The notes: a model not told the origin generated them from the sequence alone. DNA of 64,000 nt from Aurifilum marmelostoma (GCA_027559495.1 JAMXSV010000018.1:1178001-1242000); one strand, 5' to 3'. Counted from the stretch's first letter, positions 1 to 11,566 are shown. Numbers and translations: made by a program.

Positions 1-60
1 CGAGATCTTCTCCTCCACGATAGCTTCCTTCGGACCAAAACACTCGTGAAAAGGGCTCAC
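1..60 (-). other. intron 1 of the ACP gene (partial)
   Basis: The sequence from the GTGAGC donor at 60 to the left edge is read as intron. The frame stays open into it, but the residues after FDK no longer resemble an acyl carrier protein. Confidence 0.6.
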
Positions 61-309
61 CTTGTCAAAGCCAGCCAAAAGGCTCATGATCCGCCCCTCA
101 ACATCCTCCTTGCTCAGCGAGCCGCCGGCAGCATATGTCCTGACGGAACCCAGCTTCCAGGCAGCGGGCGACGCGACGACCTTGCTCACAGCCATCGACT
201 GCCGCAGCGCAGGTCTCGAGACGATGCTGGCAAAGTTGCGGGCGGCAGAGGGTGCGGCCCGTCTCGCGACGGCGGCGCTGGCGGTGCGGAGGGCGGCGGT
301 ACGGAACAT
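61..309 (-). CDS. mitochondrial acyl carrier protein, first exon (partial gene)
   Basis: This is the first coding exon (83 codons) of a mitochondrial acyl carrier protein, which carries acyl chains in mitochondrial fatty-acid synthesis and is also an accessory subunit of complex I. The N terminus is rich in Arg, Ala and Ser and almost free of acidic residues up to about residue 55, as in a matrix targeting presequence. It ends in the start of the ACP fold (SKEDVEGRIMSLLAGFDK), which matches helix 1 of the family. A donor (AAG then GTGAGC) lies at positions 60-59, so the rest of the gene, including the phosphopantetheine Ser motif (DSL), is off the left edge. The ATG is at 309-307. The gene follows the 23 kDa complex I gene on the same strand. 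The identification rests on a short stretch, since the diagnostic DSL motif is not in the window. Confidence 0.8.
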
Positions 310-971
310 CTTCGCTGAGTTGTAGAGGGAGGTGGGAGAGGATAAAAGGAAAAGAGGACGGGGACTGCAGCACGAGAGGGGGCTGGACCGAGTGGTTCTT
401 TGGAAAGGAAAGGCGGTGGGGGGGGATAATGTAGTAATTGGCGAGGGTCAATTGGATCGGTAGTCCGTGAGGGTGAATGATTTGGGACGGGGAGGAGCTT
501 GGGGCCGGAGGTCTTGGGACAGAGTGATGACGAGAAATTTCTCGCCCCGAGCTTTGCTTGGTTGCCGGCTGGGGTGGGTGGTGGTGCACGGACCACATAC
601 GCAGGAAAAGCTTGGACCACCCTAACAGACACCGGTGATTATGTACTTGGCGAGTGTTTTGGCCTCTTCAGGCACAAATCAACCACTTCGTCAAGGGCCC
701 TGTGTGTATAAGTACGATAGAATAGATGGTGGAATGAAGGAATTTCAGTTTCAGAATTCATATCTGTCTCTCATGTATGTACAATGTCTCTTTTCTCTTT
801 TTTTTTTCTCTTTTTATTTCCCATTGGTCGTCACCTCCCATCCCCATCCTACGCTCTCGCTCGCCCCGACTCGGCATCAAAACCACTACACGGCATTAAG
901 ACAGATGGACCACCTTTCACATAACAACCAGTTTCCGTTATTGCTAACGACTCTCTATCCCCGCCTCTCTC
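310..971. other. intergenic, complex I 23 kDa gene to ACP gene
   Basis: About 660 bases hold the 3' flank of the 23 kDa gene and the 5' flank of the ACP gene. The stretch at about 790-830 is a pyrimidine tract on the plus strand. No further gene is seen; the open frames here are short and lack introns or recognisable domains. Confidence 0.5.
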
Positions 972-1945
972 TTATCGGTAAGGAGAGTCTGCGCGGATTG
1001 CAGCCGCCAGCTCGGGCTCCCACTTGTCTCCATTGGCCAGCAGCTTCTCTGTAGCACTGGTTAGCATTGTGATCTGACTGGCCCCCAAGTCATGGTAACA
1101 AGCGCTGCGCTTATGAAACTGTCCGCCCGTCTTCAAAACCACCTACCCTTATTGTAAAGCAGCTCCTCCCTTGTCTCGGTCGAGTACTCGGCATTTGGCG
1201 ACTCCACGATGGCGTCGACGGGACAGCTCTCCTGGCAGAAACCGCAGTAGATGCACTTGGTCATGTCGATGTCGTAACGTGTGGTCCTGCGGGACCCATC
1301 GGCACGCTCCTCGGCCTCGATCGTGATGGCCTGGGCGGGGCAGATGGCCTCGCAGAGCTTGCAGGCGATGCAGCGCTCCTCGCCAGACGGGTAGCGCCGG
1401 AGGGCGTGCTCACCGCGGAAGCGAGGCGAGATGGGACCCTTCTCGAAGGGGTAGTAGATTGTGTAACTAGAGCACAAAAGAAACCAGCGATATTAGTCAT
1501 GGTTGTTGATAGAGAAAGCTGGTGGTTCTTTGGTCATGTTCACCATCCGCCAACAACGACAGCAATCATTGCCAATGTCCTAGGCGTCCCTTGCATTTTT
1601 GTTTTTAAAAAAAATGCTGTAATGGGAATATATGGGGTGTTGTACTCACGGCGGTCTGAAGAACTGTTCCAACAGCACGTACATGCCCCGCGCCATCTCC
1701 GTCATCAAGAAGTACTTGCCCAGCTTGTCAAATGTGCGCTCTTCCTCTTCATCCCACTTCTTGAGAGGAGGCTGCCGGAACCCCTTGGGCGGGGGACCCA
1801 TGGGCGTCGCATATCCTCTTCTTATGACAAGCATGTGTGGTGCGGCGGCGGTTGCGGCGGGTGCGACGAGTCGGGAGGACATGGAGAGGCAGGAGGAGGT
1901 GGTGGTTGCTCGGGCGAGCTGGCGGGCTGTCGTGGTGGGAAGCAT
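972..1945 (-). CDS. NADH:ubiquinone oxidoreductase 23 kDa subunit (TYKY/NDUFS8), mitochondrial
   Basis: This is the ferredoxin-like subunit of respiratory complex I, which holds two [4Fe-4S] clusters and passes electrons towards ubiquinone in the peripheral arm at the inner mitochondrial membrane. Three exons at 1945-1650, 1466-1147 and 1048-972 join in frame to 230 residues. The introns have GTGAGT and GTAGGT donors and TAG and CAG acceptors. The N terminus is a matrix-targeting type sequence with many Arg, Thr and Ala and no acidic residues for about 45 residues. Both cluster motifs are complete: CIACKLCEAICP and CIYCGFCQESCP. The C terminus ends in DSPYR, as is usual for fungal and animal homologues. 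Length and motifs agree with the family, so the gene appears intact. It lies in tandem with the ACP gene, another complex I component. Confidence 0.96.
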
Positions 1946-3923
1946 CGTGAGGGAGGTGGATGATGTTGTTCTTGTTCCTGTCAGAGTGCGTGTTGCGTTC
2001 TTGATGGTATACGTCGCGGTCGATGGATGTGGGCGGAATAGCCTCGAGGACAGCTGGGTGTGGGCTGGCCTGCGAGGGATAAGAAGCTTTTCCCGAGCAG
2101 CTGGCAACTTTTTCGTCGGATCAAGATTGACGTCGTGAGCAGGGAGTCCCAATGCGCGGGTGTGATTCCAATTGACCCAGTGCAGGTCGTCACAGGCGAT
2201 CAGGCTTGGAGATGAAGGAGGGATCCAGTAGCAGCCAAAGAGATGAGGGCCGAGTCCTCCCTTGTAGCGCAGCCGGCGGTGGTCGGTCTGTGGCGGAAGT
2301 TGAGCTTGCCCTGTTGACGTTGACGAACGGGCAGTCTCGGGCCTGAGCTGTTTTTGGCGGATATTACAAAGGGCGTTGATTGATTGGCTGGAGCTGTACA
2401 ATAGTGGGTTGGTAAGGCGGGTCTCTGCACACAAAGCTGGAAGTGGTCCGTGCATAGGGCAGGAGGGCGGCAAGCCGCCCGAGTCATGAAAGTAAGTATA
2501 TCACAACAACTCAATCTCGCGCGACAAACCTATTAGGATCAAGAAGATTTAGAAAAAAAGGAAAGAAAAAAAAAGGAAAAAAAGACAAGATTTTAACAAA
2601 TCTAGCTGCATGTAGAACTATTACATGCGCAACATGAAAGTAGCGATCTTACTGGTCTCTTCCTCGGGTGCTGCTCGTCGTCCCTCCCAACCCCCCCTCC
2701 CCCATTGAGTTTTGATTTCCCATCGCTCCTTCACGATGCGTGCATTCATATCGCCACATTTGTACGTTGATCGGACATAGTTATCACCTAGTTCTGCAGG
2801 CAATCTGCGCCCAGTACAACTAGGGTTGCTGTGTGCTTCGGCTCACTGTGTCATCTTTTGTGGCGTCGTCGAGGCATCTTGACGATACTCCTCCTCGGCA
2901 GGATCTGGCACAGTAATATCTGGCTCTTGTGCCAGAGACGGCCGTTCGGAGCATCCAAGCAGCCCATTCTATAAATGAGAGCCCCAGAATCTTCTCTATT
3001 CCTGGCTCTGAAGAGAGCGTCGGCTTTCTTTTGTAGTCGGAATTGCCATCCAAAGAGGGGTTTATGCCCAGCTTGCTATGAAAATTGCTCACCTGGCTAG
3101 TGGCGATATGTATACTCTAATCAAGTCATTCTTTTAGTAAATGATTTCTATTGGCTTCCCCCTTGTCGAGAGGCTCATTGCCCATCAATCTAATGCTTTC
3201 ATGACATGCCAGGAAGCATAACACACTCGTTGCTCCATAGCCTTCTCTTCACCCATCATTCGCGACGGCCGTGTAAGCCATCGCGTTCATGTCGGGTGAG
3301 TTCCCTATCTGAGTGTCTTCGAATAGAGGCATTTTCTGTCGCTTGTTTCGTCGGAATATCAATGTCCGGTATGCTCGAATCAGATACGGTATTGTATTCC
3401 CATGCTTTTTGTATCTTCCAAAGTTCTTATTCTTGTCTCACTTCTTCCCATGCATTTGTTCTCTATTAAGAACATGAGTGGGCATCAGATCTCCTGCCAA
3501 ATTGAAATCTAGCGGCTAGGGAAGATAATATCTGCAGACAGTTTTGTCGCCTTCGCTGCCTTCGTCGTCATTGTTCGAGGGAAAAGGAGAGCGCGCAGGC
3601 GGGCAAGGATGAACAATTCCTTCCCAATCATGAGATATATATTGCGTGCGACGCCTGTGGAAAGCTAGAAACCTAAATACTTCCCAGACATGTAATAAAT
3701 AGTATTAACTAATAAGATTCTAGGTTCCGTGGTCGATGATAACCTCGCTTCTCAGCCGCTGGGTTCCGTTCTATGCTACCTGTCATTTTCCTGCCTTGAA
3801 ATAAAAATTGGAAAGACAAAGGGAGTTAACGCTCTATCAAGTAAATGCCAAAAACAATTGCAATGGGGCTTCTCGTTGCTCCCAGACCCACAACTAAGCA
3901 CCATTACGTCGTCTTTGGGGGTC
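1946..3923. other. gene-poor stretch, about 2 kb
   Basis: The region holds the 5' flank of the 23 kDa subunit gene and the 3' flank of the 703-residue gene to its right. Open frames are short, overlap each other on both strands and show no domain or intron pattern. A purine-rich A/G tract is at about 2550-2590. No gene is called. Confidence 0.45.
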
Positions 3924-6156
3924 TCAAAAGCTCCTCTCCCACGCCTGCCACCAGATCCCCATGTTGGCAGCCACCACCAGGTCCAGCATCTTCAGGCCTT
4001 CATCGTGCACGAGCAGCTTGCCCAGCTTGGCCCTCGTCCCCCTATTCCCTCCTCCGGCCCTCTCCCTCCCCAGCCCGCTAAAGTCAAACACCTGCTCTTC
4101 GTCCTCATCCTCGTCCCACCCGTCATGGTGCCCGTCCGTGGTCCCCGCCTTGTCTCTCCCACCGGGACTCTTGACCAGCATCCTTCCCAGACCCTCTACC
4201 ACCTCCTTGGCGGCGCGCTCGCGGTCCTCCTTGGAGCCAAACAGGTCTGTACTCGGCAGGTTGAAGCGCAGCTCGCTGACATCCGCCTTGTCGCTTGTCG
4301 CCCCTGCAAGGCTGGCGCTCACGCCCCTCGACCTGCCGCGCTTGCGCCCGCCTTCAGCGGTGGACGACGAGGCTGCGTCGCGAAGGGCCTGGGCTGCCAC
4401 GAGGGGGTTGAAGCCCTGCGAGGTGGTATGGCGTGTGTGTCGGCATTTAAGGGAGCGCCCGTTGGAAGCCGTACGGAAGTCGCACTGCCCATCCCAGGGC
4501 GAGGTGAACGTGTAGCCCTTGGGCCTGAGCCCAGGCCCAGGGGTCTGGAGAATCGGCTGGTCGTCTGCAGCGGCGGCCTTCTGTGTCGAGTCGGTCTGGC
4601 CCTCGTTGAGCTGTGCATGGTGCTGGGTCATGGCAGGGAAGTAAGAAGACTCGGCCGACGCAGTCGAAGCGCCGCTGTCTTGCCGTTGATGAGCTGACAC
4701 CCTCTGTGGCGGGTGCAGCGGCTCGGTCAGGTGGTCCGCATCACTGTTCCCAGTGCCACTCCGCTCGCGCTTCCGCGCGGCAAAGACCTCCTTGAGATTG
4801 TGGGTCCATGTCTTGCCGTAAGTCATGACCACCTGCCTCCTGAACCCACCCTCAAATTCGTCATGGTGCTGCCCGCTGGCAGCGGCCTCCTCCTCCTGCT
4901 GTCGCTGCTGCTGCGCCTGCATCTTGGCCGCGAGCTCCTTCATGTTCTGCGCCAGGTTCCCCCCCCGCCGAGCCAGGGCGTGCAGCATCAAAGTTTACCT
5001 TGGGGATGGCCGTGGTGAAATCACGGAACCGTGCGTACCCGCTCGTCTCGATGTGAATGTTGATAGCAGGGTAGCCACGCGGGTACTGTACAATGGGTAG
5101 TGCATCTGGGTGGTTTGGATCGTGATAAACAATAGTCGACTGGTAAGATGAGACTTTCCCGATGTTCCACTGGTGACCTGACCCCGGGTTGCGGCGGATG
5201 ATGGTCAGAGAAAAGGGCGTAAAGGGTTTCTGCTGTTTGCCCCATGGCGACGGAGAACGGCTCGGGGTCACTGGGCTCTGCAGTGCAGGGCTGCGGGTGC
5301 CGCGAAGCTCATCAAAGCTGCGTGGTGGGAGCGCTGCGTCGAGGCGGAGTGGTGGACCTGTTAGCCTTGGCGGGAGTGCCGGCCTCACCTCCTCTGGTGT
5401 TGGAGGTGTCGCTGGTCTTGCGAACTCTGAAGATTGACGCATTTTGGTGACTGGAGACGGCGGATCAGCCATCTGCCGTGGCCCGAGTGGCTTTCTGGCT
5501 ATGGGCGCAGATGGATTAAGTACTTTGGCTGGACGTGGGGGTGGTGCCGCTGCTGCAGACAAGTCGGGCGCTTGAGCGAGGGGCCGCCTCGGGTCACCAC
5601 CACCTCCTGCGCCTATGGGAAAGTTCTCCTTGTTAGCCTGCAGAGACGATGACTCTGGAGGTGCAGCTCTGGTCAAGTCATCGGTATTGATGTTGCTCAT
5701 CGCAGGTGTCTCCAAGACGGGTTGCTGAGCCACAGCGGCGGATGTCGGCACAGGTTTCCTGGTGATCCTACGCTCCTGACTCCTGGTCGAGTCCATGCTT
5801 GCCCTGGGCGCATCCTCGTGTCGGTGAGACTTTGGAACCAGAAGCTCGTCCCCCATGTTATCCAAATGAATGTAGTAGAGTGAGTTGGCCACATCCTCGC
5901 CAGTCACGTTTTTCCTCTGTGGCTTGAAAGTGGACAGAATGACATCTGACAAGTGACGGTGAGATTAGTCGAGAAAGCGCGCTGACTCCCATTTTCAGCA
6001 AGATGGGTGCTCACCGCGTGACCCGGGCACTCTTGAGATATAGAGACATAGGGTTTCATGCCTCCCAATTGGGTTGATGGGGTACTGTGGAGGGTGTGCA
6101 GCCAGCTGGTTGATGGCAGAGAGAGACTTGGCCTCGATCTGGGTCGGAGCCGCCAT
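3924..6156 (-). CDS. conserved fungal protein of unknown function, 703 aa
   Basis: I do not recognise a named domain. Three exons are proposed: 6156-6015, 5945-4999 and 4946-3924, all joining in frame. The first intron has a GTGAGC donor; the second is 52 nt (GTAAAC to GCAG) and spans a C8 run. Residues 1-80 look globular and conserved, with a hydrophobic stretch ending in PGSRD followed by NSLYYIHLD. A long Pro/Ser-rich disordered middle follows, then a second compact block near residues 280-360 (PFTPFSLTIIRRNP, IHIETSGYARFRDF). A Gln/Glu-rich helix, a low-complexity basic/Ser region and a conserved-looking C terminus (MLDLVVAANMGIWW) close the protein. There is no signal peptide or membrane segment. 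If the second intron is wrong, the frame change would instead be a length error in the C8 run at 4959-4966. Confidence 0.75.
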
Positions 6157-6927
6157 GACGAAGACCGCCGCCGCCCAGGGATGACCGCACTGCTGAGGGA
6201 AAGGCAGCTGAGGAGACAGTCGATGGTGAGTATCGAGAAGAAGAGACGCTCCGGAGGCACAAGGCTAAATGACAAGTCCTCTTGGTGTTTGAGTTGTTGT
6301 CGAGATCGGTCTGGCGACGTTTGTATTTGGGTTGAATGTCGGGCTGCAGCAGGCAGATAATGGGGCTAAGCCTGGTACTGTAGCACAGCCAGCAGAAGGT
6401 GGTTGGGCAAGCAAGGTGCCAAGTCGACGCCTCAGTCCAAGCGTCTGGGTCCTGGTGGGGTACCCTTTTTGTTTTAGGGGCGGGAAGAGCCTGTCAGAGG
6501 GCACTGGCGACGGGTCATGGGCCCCCACTAAAGCATGCCGGCAGAGGCCCAGTCAGCAACCGTGCACGCTGTGGCAGTACTGAACACGTGCTGTGGCTCA
6601 CGATTTGCGGGCTCAAGGATAGGGGGTCTTTAGTGTGCTTATAGTGGGCTGGTGCCCTGCCTGTCTTTGTTACTTACCCCTGTGTTTGGTTGGCCGTGTC
6701 CTCCTTTTTTTTTTCTTTCTTCGGAAGTTGTTCGTTTTTCCTCTCTCCCTCTTCTTGTCTTTTCCACCGTTAAGATTGTGCAACATCGAGGCGCGAGGTT
6801 GCTAGCAGAAGCACAAGGTGGCGCAGCAATACACAAACTACCGAAAGGCGCATGAGGTTTCGTGTCCTACAGGATCAGGAATGGAGCCGCCCAGCAACGG
6901 GCTGGCTAGGTACCTCAACAAGCCGCA
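6157..6927. other. intergenic, divergent promoter region
   Basis: This is the 5' flank of the minus-strand 703-residue gene and of the possible small plus-strand gene to the right. It has a pyrimidine tract at about 6700-6760 on the plus strand. No gene is called. Confidence 0.4.
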
Positions 6928-7328
6928 GCATGGGCGGCAAAAAGGCTTCGTCATCAAACGACAGATCTTCCAAGCCTTTGACGAGCAAGCACAAGGTCGG
7001 CTGAAAAGGGGGGCTGTGGAATAAGCAAGGTCGTCATTATCACCTTGTCCCTCTCAACTTTATTGTGTTCCGGAGCAGCAGCACCCACCTGGCCTCCGCA
7101 GTTGGGACGGCGATCTCAACAATCCTGGATCCGAGGAATCCGAATCATCATGACCACCTATACGCGCTATACTATGACTCCAGCTCTCACGCTGATACGC
7201 ATGCTTCAGTTGCGGATCCTGAAACGGTCCTCGAGCATTACACTACCGAAGTTCGATGTCAGTTGCACCTCGTCACATTTTGTCAGAGCCGCAAGAGACT
7301 CGAAAATGGTCCTCGACTTGTCTACTGA
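6928..7328 (+). CDS. possible small gene, two exons, unknown
   Basis: This is a weak call based on reading quality rather than similarity. A short Ser/Lys-rich frame starts at an ATG in good context near 6934 (MGGKKASSSNDRSSKPLTSK) and reaches a possible donor after CACAAG. A second open frame ending in a TGA at 7326-7328 reads as an ordinary polar protein with balanced composition (LYALYYDSSSHADTHASV, DPETVLEHYTTEVR). A branch-like CTCAAC and CAG acceptors near 7076-7080 could join them. No family is recognised and the exon borders are uncertain. It could also be chance. Confidence 0.25.
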
Positions 7329-8272
7329 TAATTAGATTGGTCGATTGGACATAAGATATTTGTGTAAGAAACTCGCCCTCCACAATGTCCCGCTTACATA
7401 CTGAACTCGTTCAAGAAACAGAAATGACATTCTGACCAGCAAAAATAATGCATCTCAACCATCTTGCCAGTCCTGTTGTCTCGGGAATGCCGCCCATATT
7501 GTTTCAACAGTAGAAGTCAAGGCCGTGGCCATCCGGTCCTCCGCCGACCACATTCTGCAATGGCGACACATCATATTCATGCCAGGATGAGAACCAACCT
7601 CGACACCCACTCGCGCAATGGGCACTCAGAGCTCAAGTCCACACCTGTATAGCATCATCCACAGTCGCCCGTAAAAAAAAAAAATAAAAAAAAAAATGTG
7701 TCGTTTCTCCCTACTCCCCTTCCTTACAAGGTGGCGAGACAATATTGCCATTCTACAGGACTCTATCCTGGTGTCGAAGATATGGCTGCGAGGCAAGACA
7801 AGGCTGACAATGAGAGATCTTCATGTGTTGTTGAGTACTGTTCATGAACTATGACTGCAGCTAGGGCTTTGTCGTCTGCAAGAAGAACAATCCGTTTGTT
7901 CCTTCTGGGGGGGCTACACCCAAATGAACCCGCCTACTGTTGTTATCCTGGGCGAACCTCATTGTCATCTTTTGCCCCACGGTCAAATTGTTGCAGAACA
8001 GCACATCTAACAAATTGCTCTTTCCACTCAGACAGCCTTTATACTGATCATACATTGGGATTATCAACAACTTAAGGGTTGCATGATCCTGATGATACTG
8101 TTTTGCAACACTCCAGATCCGGAGCTCAGAAATGAAATGTACATATATGACTTTCTTACCAATGGAAGTTCCATTCCTGTCCGCCTTTTCCCTATCCACA
8201 ACTCACTCACACACAGACACATCACCACACACATTGTCGACACTCTTCGGCCTGACCAGCTTTCAACTCCTC
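7329..8272. other. intergenic before the RING gene
   Basis: The region holds the 5' flank of the RING gene. It contains an A-rich tract of about 23 bases interrupted by one T near 7672-7696, and a CA-rich stretch (about 8205-8240) shortly before the proposed start codon. No gene is called. Confidence 0.45.
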
Positions 8273-9928
8273 ATGTCTCAACAACAACCGGGCCCCTCTC
8301 CTGGCTTTGTCCAGCGGGGTGCAACTTCAAGAAATGGCAACCAAAACCAGGTGAGTATGCCCACGGCTCCTGACTTGATTGCTAACCTGCGTCGACGTCT
8401 CGACCTCCACATCGAGGCTGGCAATCCAGGTGTGCAGCATGTCGCGGCTTTGGTGCTGGGCCTGCCTAACTTCACCACACACTGTCCTGCATACGGCCTC
8501 ATTCTACGCCGGCCCAGGTCCTTCTATGACTACTGCAGGATCAAGGTCCGCCTGGAAGACCCGGTTCCTTACTATGAGTGGGATGACCCTCGATTCATCA
8601 CTGCTGAGGAGTGGACCGAGGACGCCATTGAGATCCACCACTTCATCTCTGTCCACCTAGAACGGACCCACCTGCGCGACGACGAAGCCTACCACATTCT
8701 CCTGCGCCAACCTCTTGAGGGTATCACGCAGCCCAGCCTGGGCCAGGTCACCAACGCACGCCTCACGCCAACCTTTATCCGCGTCTATGCCAACATCTTG
8801 GGCACTTCCTGCTTCATCGAGAATGGAATCACTGGCGAACTGGACTATATGCTCCTTGGTAGGGTGGAGGCTGTCTCTCAGGTGGCTCGAGAGGCCGTCG
8901 ACCCGACCTTCCGCTATCGCCGGCACCCGAGGGTCAGGCGCGACGTGCATGATATCTGGACTATGTTGCTGCGGTTTGACTCCGCTTTCATGCTAGGCAC
9001 CTGCATGAGGCAGGCCGAGAACACGGTCTTTGGCAGCCGCAACCTGCTGGGCTCGGTCCTTGAGGAGGCTGGCTTCAGCATCTTTGCGCTCATCGCTCAG
9101 AGCCATGACCCTGTCGACGACGCTGCCTGGCGCAGGTTCGCCAGCTTGTCTTATGCGAACCAGCCGGAGCTGCACGAGGACCTCATGGATGATGTACCTA
9201 GCTTGGTGTCTGACGACGGGGATGACGAGATATCTGACAGTGATCCCGACGAGGAGATGCCTGAGCATATCGAGCAGCCTGCTGATGAGGATGATGATGA
9301 GGCCGATGAATCATCTCTTGACGACATGGATGTCGACGACGACGACGACGACGATGATGACGAGGACGACGATGATGAGACTGAAGCTGATGACATGGAC
9401 GTCGATGAAGACAATTCCGACACAGTCAGCCATGACGGCCACACAACTGCGTCTGTCTTCCTGCAGCTACGGCGAGAGGCCGCTGCCCTGACCCGCCGTA
9501 ACGCCATCTTACCCCTAGCCTCATTGGGAACTGTCCAGGCCTTCATTTTCCAGCCCATCGGACCTCCTATTCCACAAGGTTCGGACCTGCCAGACGAGTC
9601 GCTCATTATAGATGAGCTTGAGACTGATTCGGGCTCGGATGGCGAGGATAACGAATTCCCCGGCTTCCAGGGCCGCTCCTCCCCCACTTCTGCTGCTGCT
9701 GCCACCGCCCATAACACCGACGGTGATGAAGGTGAGTCTGGCCTTGACTTTGACAACGAGTGCATGTTCTGTACCTCGCAGTACCTGGCTGACGGCGCAA
9801 ACCCTGATGAGTTTCCGAACCATGAGCTCAAGCGCAAGCTTCCTTGCGGCCACACCGTCGGTGATGTCTGCTTTGCTGCTTACTCTGGCAACAACCGCTG
9901 CCCCTTCTGCTCTGCCCCTACCCAGTAG
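8273..9928 (+). CDS. RING-type zinc-finger protein with acidic tract, 551 aa
   Basis: This is a putative E3 ubiquitin ligase of unknown substrate. The C-terminal 55 residues carry a RING-like cysteine/histidine pattern: CMFC, then LPCGHTVGDVC, then RCPFC, close to the stop. Residues about 310-430 form a strongly acidic, Asp-rich low-complexity region with a run of Asp codons (9330-9380). The N-terminal half looks globular and is not recognised. The ATG at 8273 is the first in frame with a sensible flank. A strong donor-like GTGAGT at 8351, a branch-like TGCTAAC and a CAG ending at 8437 would define an 87 nt intron that keeps the frame. The same stretch also reads as a good amphipathic helix, so both the spliced and unspliced forms remain possible. 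The gene has no signal peptide or membrane segment. Confidence 0.75.
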   Translation: MSQQQPGPSPGFVQRGATSRNGNQNQVSMPTAPDLIANLRRRLDLHIEAGNPGVQHVAALVLGLPNFTTHCPAYGLILRRPRSFYDYCRIKVRLEDPVPYYEWDDPRFITAEEWTEDAIEIHHFISVHLERTHLRDDEAYHILLRQPLEGITQPSLGQVTNARLTPTFIRVYANILGTSCFIENGITGELDYMLLGRVEAVSQVAREAVDPTFRYRRHPRVRRDVHDIWTMLLRFDSAFMLGTCMRQAENTVFGSRNLLGSVLEEAGFSIFALIAQSHDPVDDAAWRRFASLSYANQPELHEDLMDDVPSLVSDDGDDEISDSDPDEEMPEHIEQPADEDDDEADESSLDDMDVDDDDDDDDDEDDDDETEADDMDVDEDNSDTVSHDGHTTASVFLQLRREAAALTRRNAILPLASLGTVQAFIFQPIGPPIPQGSDLPDESLIIDELETDSGSDGEDNEFPGFQGRSSPTSAAAATAHNTDGDEGESGLDFDNECMFCTSQYLADGANPDEFPNHELKRKLPCGHTVGDVCFAAYSGNNRCPFCSAPTQ

Positions 9929-10796
9929 TAAGGCCTTGGGGTACTGTACTGGGCATTACCGGTCACTCTCACACTGAGGATTATTCCCAATCCCACAAGA
10001 CTGGGATTCTTTACCACTTAGTAAATCTTGGAGCGAATGCTTCCGAATCCTCATACACTAGACTGTAGACCCCTCTCTTTAGCAATAAACCTGTAGACTT
10101 TCACACCCGAACAGATCTTGCTTCCCTCTTGTGACTTAAATCGCCGACTCTCAAGGTAAGCCCAAAAAACATTAACAAGCGCACTAGCTAACAGACACTC
10201 AGATCTATCATTCTGAGTTTTGTGTACGAAATTCTCGTTTCTGTGGTGCTTTCTGAACCCCAACTCACACGAGTACTGATGGCCTGGCGAGGCTGCTCAG
10301 TTGCCGGCTATTCAGGTTTCAGCTCCCCACATGTCTTCAATCCTTCGTATGGTTCTACTTAACTCAATTTAACACACATTATCGCCCGCATGAATTCTGT
10401 ATGTCTGAAATATTGCGATCAGGTCGAGGATGCTGCCGCTGTGGCCTTCGCCACCTCATCCGCAGCCCAGAGCCTCTGCTCGTCCATCCGCTGAACGGCC
10501 CCCGCGGTTGACGAGGCCGGGCCCGACCCGCAGTGGCGCCCGGTGACCTCGTTTCAGAACACAACGTATGGACTTGGAGGCTCGACTCATAAATGCAGCC
10601 CCCATCTCGCAAGTATAGCATCATACGTTGCGTCGGTAGCGCAAATTGGCCTTAGCATAGCCCTCTTTGTAGCCTATTGATGAACCAAGGCGTATAAAGC
10701 CTCAGGTGCAAAGCCAGCCAGCTCTCAATCATAATCTCTGTTTGGTTCTTTGTCTTTCTCTCCAGCGCGGTATGTCAAGCACAATCGGACTCGATA
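9929..10796. other. intergenic, no gene seen
   Basis: About 870 bases without a supported gene. It is the 3' flank of the RING gene followed by the 5' flank of the next plus-strand gene. Only short unsupported open frames are present. Confidence 0.45.
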
Positions 10797-11566
10797 ATGA
10801 TCTACATTAGCATTCCCCGCCGGACAGACTGTTCCGTCCAATGGCCTTACGGTCCCAGAGGTAGCCCTTGGGTGGACCAACATATTCATATCAGCCAAGT
10901 CACCCGCCACGACAACTGGAGACACGTCCTCGAGAACAGCGACGTCTTTCACTGTTTACATAAGATGTGTGCCGACTTTTTGGACAGCAGCAGTCGACGA
11001 AAATTGCCCGCCGATCTGGAGGATTTTGTGGCGGGAGAGCGAAAGGCGTATCTTAAAGCCTTTGAGGCCGCTCAGAAGAAGGTGAGTGGTACAAGTGAAG
11101 AAACCCATTCTGCTGGCTGGGGATCCGGCCAATTCAACAAAGAAGAAATGTGCTCAGAAACTAGCAGGTCCAGAAGCGCAAGGTGGACACTGTCCGCCGC
11201 GCGAGCTCGTTCACAGAAAGGGTGAAGATGCTGCACTGTTATATGGACACTGTCCCGGCTGGGTGGGATACAAGACGCACAGCAAGTTCCAGGTTCCGAT
11301 ATAGTCCTATGCTGCAGGCGTATGGGATTGAGCTGGGAGCAGAATATGCTTCCCGATATGTGCGGCAGGATAGGGTCCCAGGGAACAAGCTGGAGCGGCT
11401 TGCTATGGGTGACCAGCTGCGGGCTGTGATGGGTGGCCTGAAGGTGTCTCGGGGCCCGGGCCGGCAGGTGGTGCGTGGCGAAGGGGTTGGTGGTGGTAGT
11501 GGCTTTGAGAAGGAGATGGATACGGTGATCGAGATGTGGGCTCGTCGAAGCATTGTATCAGAGTAG
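10797..11566 (+). CDS. hypothetical protein, two exons, 227 aa
   Basis: No family is recognised. Two exons at 10797-11081 and 11168-11566 join in phase 0 across an 86 nt intron with a GTGAGT donor and a GCAG acceptor. The product is soluble. It has a helical, charged stretch across the exon junction (about residues 75-110) rich in Lys, Arg, Glu and Ala. A Gly-rich patch lies near residue 200, and the C terminus is short and helical (EKEMDTVIEMWARR). There is no signal peptide, membrane segment or cysteine motif. The true start may lie further upstream, because the first residues do not look conserved. The intron and the consistent frame support a real gene. Confidence 0.55.

Noticed and set aside
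3729..4697. Long plus-strand open frame
   Set aside because: It lies opposite the coding exon of the minus-strand gene. Biased third positions leave the antisense frame open; no domain is visible.
4947..4998. Apparent frameshift at the C8 run in the 703-residue gene
   Set aside because: A 52 nt intron with GTAAAC donor and GCAG acceptor spans the run and joins the two frames exactly, so a frameshift is not needed, though it remains possible.
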